From Aquatica leii (taxonomy: Eukaryota; Arthropoda; Insecta; Coleoptera; Lampyridae): DNA of 64,000 bases. Below are positions 60,483 to 64,000 of this stretch, piece after piece. How positions within the stretch are numbered: the stretch's first letter is position 1; the number at the start of each line of letters is the position of its first letter. The stretch is from NCBI GenBank assembly GCA_035610365.1, contig CM069432.1, positions 282,294,709-282,358,708 on the forward strand, given 5' to 3'. The notes under the pieces are model-generated. The model saw only the letters and a list, made by a program, of their open reading frames with translations. It was not told the origin of the DNA and searched no databases. The position numbers and the translations under genes are program-made.

Positions 60483-61155
60483 ACCTTCACGTACGTTCGC
60501 GACGAGGTCGTGTGACGTCAAAAGTGGAGGGGATGCTGGTCTCTTTCTACTAACCTGCTTAATTAAAATAATGCTTGTTGTGATTTAATTGAAAATTTAG
60601 AAGTATATCCATAACTGTAGATGCTAGAAGAAAAAAGTACTAATGAAAATGGATAGAGAATTAAAAACAGTTGAAAAAAATCGAAGGTGCCATTTAAAAA
60701 AATCAGTTTCAGCAATTTGATAAAATTGAAAATTACCGCTCTCATATAAAGTAAGTATGGCAAATTAAAAAATTTTTTTGGGCTATTTAAGCCCTTCTGA
60801 CTTTCATCTACGAATTTACAAAAACAGATTCCAAAAAAACACCACGTTTGTGACCATTTCTTTCTGATACTGCATTTTTAAAGACATTGGTCAAAAATGG
60901 AAATGCAATCAATTTAAAAAACGTTAAAAGTTTTCATCTAAATTAAACCTTCATCAAACAGCATAAAAAATGGATGGGTTGCTATTTAAAAAAGTGTAAC
61001 TTTATGCTGCCCAGCGAAAACTAAACACCATGTATAAACAAAAACATTTTTAAAACATGCAGCTTTTCAATAGAAATGAGTACAGTACTAAAAATTTTAT
61101 GCTGACATTTATACAAAGGCACTAGAAACTGAAGCCGAAGTACTAGGAAACGCTG

Positions 61156-62771
61156 TATACAAAAAAATAAATTTTTACAAAAGAAATTAATAAAAAAAAA
61201 TACACTCACTGTTACACAACTCAAATAAATCTTATTCACAGTTTTAAGATTAATGGAAGACTAGCACAAGATATAATGCAGATTTTAATTAATGCTTTTA
61301 GCTGAAAATTAACATATTCACAGACATTCAATGACTAATAGTTGTTATGGTAATGTATTTGAAGGTTGTACATATGTAATAAATACAATAAGAGCACACT
61401 TTATCATATATTAAATCACCAAATTTATTTAACAAATATAACCTATCTATAATTTTAATTAACATTCAGTTAGTTGATTTTAAAATTGGAAAAAAAATTA
61501 AAATACTTACCGGTACCATTTGAAGCGACGAGTTTTTAATAACTAAAAACTTTTTCTAAAATATTCAAATACTGGTAGAATTAAATGTACGAACTAAATT
61601 TATGCCAACGTTTTAATGAAGTTGAAAATCTAGTTTTTCTCAAAGTTTAACTGTTTCTTTTTCTTATATCCCCGTTTGATATTTATAAAAAACCATCTCA
61701 AATATTGAAAAAACTCTCACTAAACTATTTTTCCAAATAAACGATTTGGTCTAGTTAATAGATTGGCATGTTATAAAACAGTAGAATGTTCTTTGATTTA
61801 CCTTCTTCCTTCCACGCAATCAACTTAAAAATTTTCAAGTTAAAACCATAGATGATAATTGTAATTTTGTATATAACTCTACGTATACTTACTGAAATAA
61901 CCAAAACTGTAATAGGAATGAAATAACATGGGATCTTATAGTATAAATTTACTATGCATGTTCAGATTTGCCCGCTGTTGATTCAAAAATTGAATTACGC
62001 GGGAATAAAATCAACTTATAACGTTTTCTTTTACATATTACCATTTGATGTTATATAAAGAATAAAATTGTTTTAATTTTTTTTTGTTGAAAATACTTGT
62101 ATTAAGGTTTTAACGCCTAACTCTTGCATAAAAGTAGATTCGATTGAAATTATAGCAAAGTTTTCCAATCGTTTGTAGCAGGTTCTCATACCCTCCCACC
62201 TGTCGTGGAAAGATGTTACGTGCATATATTTCAAAATGTAATACGCCCTCTAACGAGTTTCGTTTTTACTTCTTTTCCTGTCAAGACGTTAAACCGTCCA
62301 TTACTTAAAATCGTGCTTGCGATGTTTAAATTTTAATTTTCTAACATCATCGGCGTATATGGCATAAAATGAAAAAGCATTTCTGTTAGTTTATTCATCA
62401 CATAATAAGCTTTTACTATTCGTTTTTAGAACTCTTTAGTAATTTCCATGTTAATTTGTTAGTCCAGATGTGTTTGGTGTATTCTCCACCAGTGAAGGGT
62501 TTAATTAGAGGAGTTGTGCTTAAGATGACATACTTTTTCTTTCAAGACAAATATTTGAAATATTGAAAAGCATGTGAGATCAGCATCTTGCATATATTCT
62601 TAAATGTATCCTAATCAACAAAATTCTTAAACTTTTAGAAACATCAACTGGACATAAAATTTAAAAAAATAACATAAATCGCACTTAGGTCGACGTGTAT
62701 AAGACGACATATAAATGACATAGTATGTCATCTTAGACTTTAAAGGTATGTGGTTTTATAAACTATTAATC
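61156..62771. other. AT-rich stretch, no gene seen
   Basis: No convincing gene, RNA or repeat. A 72-codon open stretch at 61,021-61,239 crosses the element's edge and is probably chance. The piggyBac seen left of the giant element does not continue here. Confidence 0.5.
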
Positions 62772-64000
62772 TTAAGAGCATACTTCGCAAATATTTTTTT
62801 TTCTTGCTAGTATGCCTGCGCATAATATATGACACCAGTTGGAAACCAATTGCCACTTCACCCAATCTTCTTTTGGCCTAGATTGGCTATATAGTTCATT
62901 GCAGTAGATGCAAGCTGGATCATCTGCTTCCGAGCCTTCATTGGTTTTTAGATTGTCGAGGCCGTCGTCATAGTCCAAAAAGACACACTTCGCCTGCTTT
63001 CGACCACGCGTGGGTCTTTTGGAGGAGGGCCCAGGGTCATCTCTTTTCTCGGGGTCCACATCATCGTCACGTATAACATGACTCGTTTGCGTTCGACCTC
63101 GTTTGCCTTTAAATTTTTTAGACGCAGCCTCATCATTTTCAAAGGTAACACCCTTTGTTTGCTTTTGTTGTTTAAGGGCTTTGCGATTTTCCTTTCCTTT
63201 TTTCTGCTGTACTGCTGCCTTAATGTCATTTATGAATGGACTATACGTGAAAACCTGCGATCCACCGACTCTTCTGCTTACTCTTGACTTTCCTGTGGAA
63301 GCAGCTTTTGGTAATGGGGAAATGTCTTTAAGTACGCATTTCGTTGTATAAATATTTCTGTTTGCAAAAATGAATGTCTAGTTGAATTTTTGTCAGTATC
63401 CGACGATGGTTTTTCACATACTATAGTTTCTCGAACAGCTTCATTGCCTATTTGGCCGTGATGGTTATGTTTTGGGGCAGTGGTTATATCGATCGATTCT
63501 TTGGCACTAGTAGGTTTCTCAGATGGATTATTTTCAACTTGTTTTAGAGTAGCATCTTCGTTTGAGATGATATCTATTTGGTCGCAGACATTATTGGGTT
63601 GCTTAAAACCTGTCTCTAAAGGCACTGGCTTGGATTGGGATGAAATATTGTCATCAGATCTTGTGATAAATGTGTAGCAACATTTGGTGACAAAATTGAG
63701 GGGGCGAATGACGACTTTCATATTCTCTAGAAGTTGAACCTGTTGGAAAATCTATTTGGTAGTGGGAGTTTGCAGTTGCTATTTCTATAAGCTGTTCGTC
63801 AACGTCAGTCAATTCTAATAGATCGGACTCTTCGATGAATTTTTGGTAACCGGCTCGTCATCGTCATTCAACTCGTTTTTGGTCACTTCGCTAGGTAAAT
63901 ACATTTCTTCTAGAAAAATGTGTGGCTCAATTGCAAAACCACTCGTTATGTTTCTGACAGTTGCTGCATTTTCGTAAGCTTCTGCCAGGATGATTTTTCA
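62772..64000 (-). mobile_element. Pogo/Tigger-like transposase C-terminal half with zinc-finger tail
   Basis: On the minus strand, from the window edge: AYENAATVRNITSGFAIEPH (the AF..A.T..NI..GF..TGI block that follows the DDE domain) and FLEEMYLPSEVT, then a long Ser/Glu-rich linker (63,278-63,721). Next come ISPLPKAA and GGSQVFTYSPF (about 63,240-63,330). A Lys-rich stretch follows, and last a Cys/His-rich tail (62,772-63,059) with CIYCNELYSQS, EDWVKW, CHILC and CEVC. This order is common in insect pogo/jerky-type DDE_1 proteins. At least three frames are needed, so it is decayed. The catalytic domain lies beyond the window. It is a different lineage from the Tigger in units A-C, which lacks this tail. 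Confidence 0.75.

Larger units (their letters stand above)
46010..61155. mobile_element. 15.1-kb giant inverted-repeat element
   Basis: Left arm 46,010-53,038, spacer 53,039-53,962, right arm 53,963-61,155. The arms are reverse complements and nearly identical from about 46,424 to 53,038, matching 60,552 to 53,963. The outer 0.4-0.6 kb is still clearly related but much more diverged. The termini match: CAGGGTTCTCCATTACTCCGG at the left and, read inward from the right, CAGCGTTTCCTAGTACTTCGG, and TATA abuts both ends. Each arm holds a spliced gene, a tRNA-like Pol III unit and a minisatellite, all mirrored. I recognise no transposase, polymerase, integrase or capsid gene, so it fits no family I know. 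It could be a non-autonomous fold-back element or an inverted duplication of a shorter element. Confidence 0.75.

Noticed and set aside
46010-61155. Giant inverted repeat as a Polinton/Maverick or other virus-like element
   Set aside because: Size is in range, but I see no polymerase, integrase, protease or capsid sequence, the arms are far too long, and the termini and flanks do not fit.
46010-61155. Giant inverted repeat as a pure assembly fold-back artefact
   Set aside because: The diverged outer ends, scattered arm differences and a unique 924-bp spacer argue against it, though long reads should still confirm it.
1-64000. CRISPR arrays, bacterial operons or riboswitches
   Set aside because: Gene structure is eukaryotic, and the only short-period repeat is the minisatellite, which has no spacer architecture.

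Overview
The window looks like insect nuclear DNA, possibly a beetle, though I cannot name the species. It is very AT-rich. It carries spliced secreted carboxylesterase genes with short introns and a mix of insect transposons: BEL/Pao, Jockey- and LOA-type LINEs, Tigger/pogo, Tc1 and piggyBac. There are no bacterial operons and no CRISPR arrays.

Positions 1-40,150 hold a degenerate tandem segmental duplication of about four units (A-D), each roughly 7-12 kb. Each unit has a repeated flank with a BEL/Pao pol fossil, then an eight-exon carboxylesterase gene on the minus strand. Units A-C follow this with a decayed Tigger transposase and a Tc1 transposase fragment; A and B also have a LOA-type LINE fragment. 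The four esterase genes splice to a 552-codon frame with a complete Ser/Glu/His triad. Copies B and D look intact; copies A and C each carry one early stop codon. Different parts of the genes pair the copies differently (A+C/B+D, A+B/C+D, A+D/B+C), which points to repeated gene conversion or unequal exchange. Unit D also has a decayed, divergently oriented macrodomain (OARD1/TARG1-like) gene, of which B keeps only a truncated start.

Positions 40,351-44,759 are a nearly full-length Jockey LINE on the minus strand, with a poly(A) tract and 9-bp target duplications. It is followed by a piggyBac fragment (about 45,200-46,009).

Positions 46,010-61,155 form the most unusual object: a 15.1-kb inverted repeat with two arms of about 7 kb around a 924-bp spacer. 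It begins and ends with related termini (CAGGG.. and ..CGCTG), and TATA lies next to both ends. Each arm carries, facing outward, a four-exon gene for an unrecognised acidic 176-residue protein (intact in the right arm, broken in the left), a tRNA-like Pol III unit with A box, B box and T-run, a 20-bp minisatellite, and an array of decayed repeats of the first exon. The inner arms are nearly identical, while the outermost several hundred bases are clearly diverged.

Positions 61,156-64,000 are AT-rich DNA followed by the C-terminal half of another pogo/Tigger-like transposase with a PHD-like zinc-finger tail, running off the window edge.
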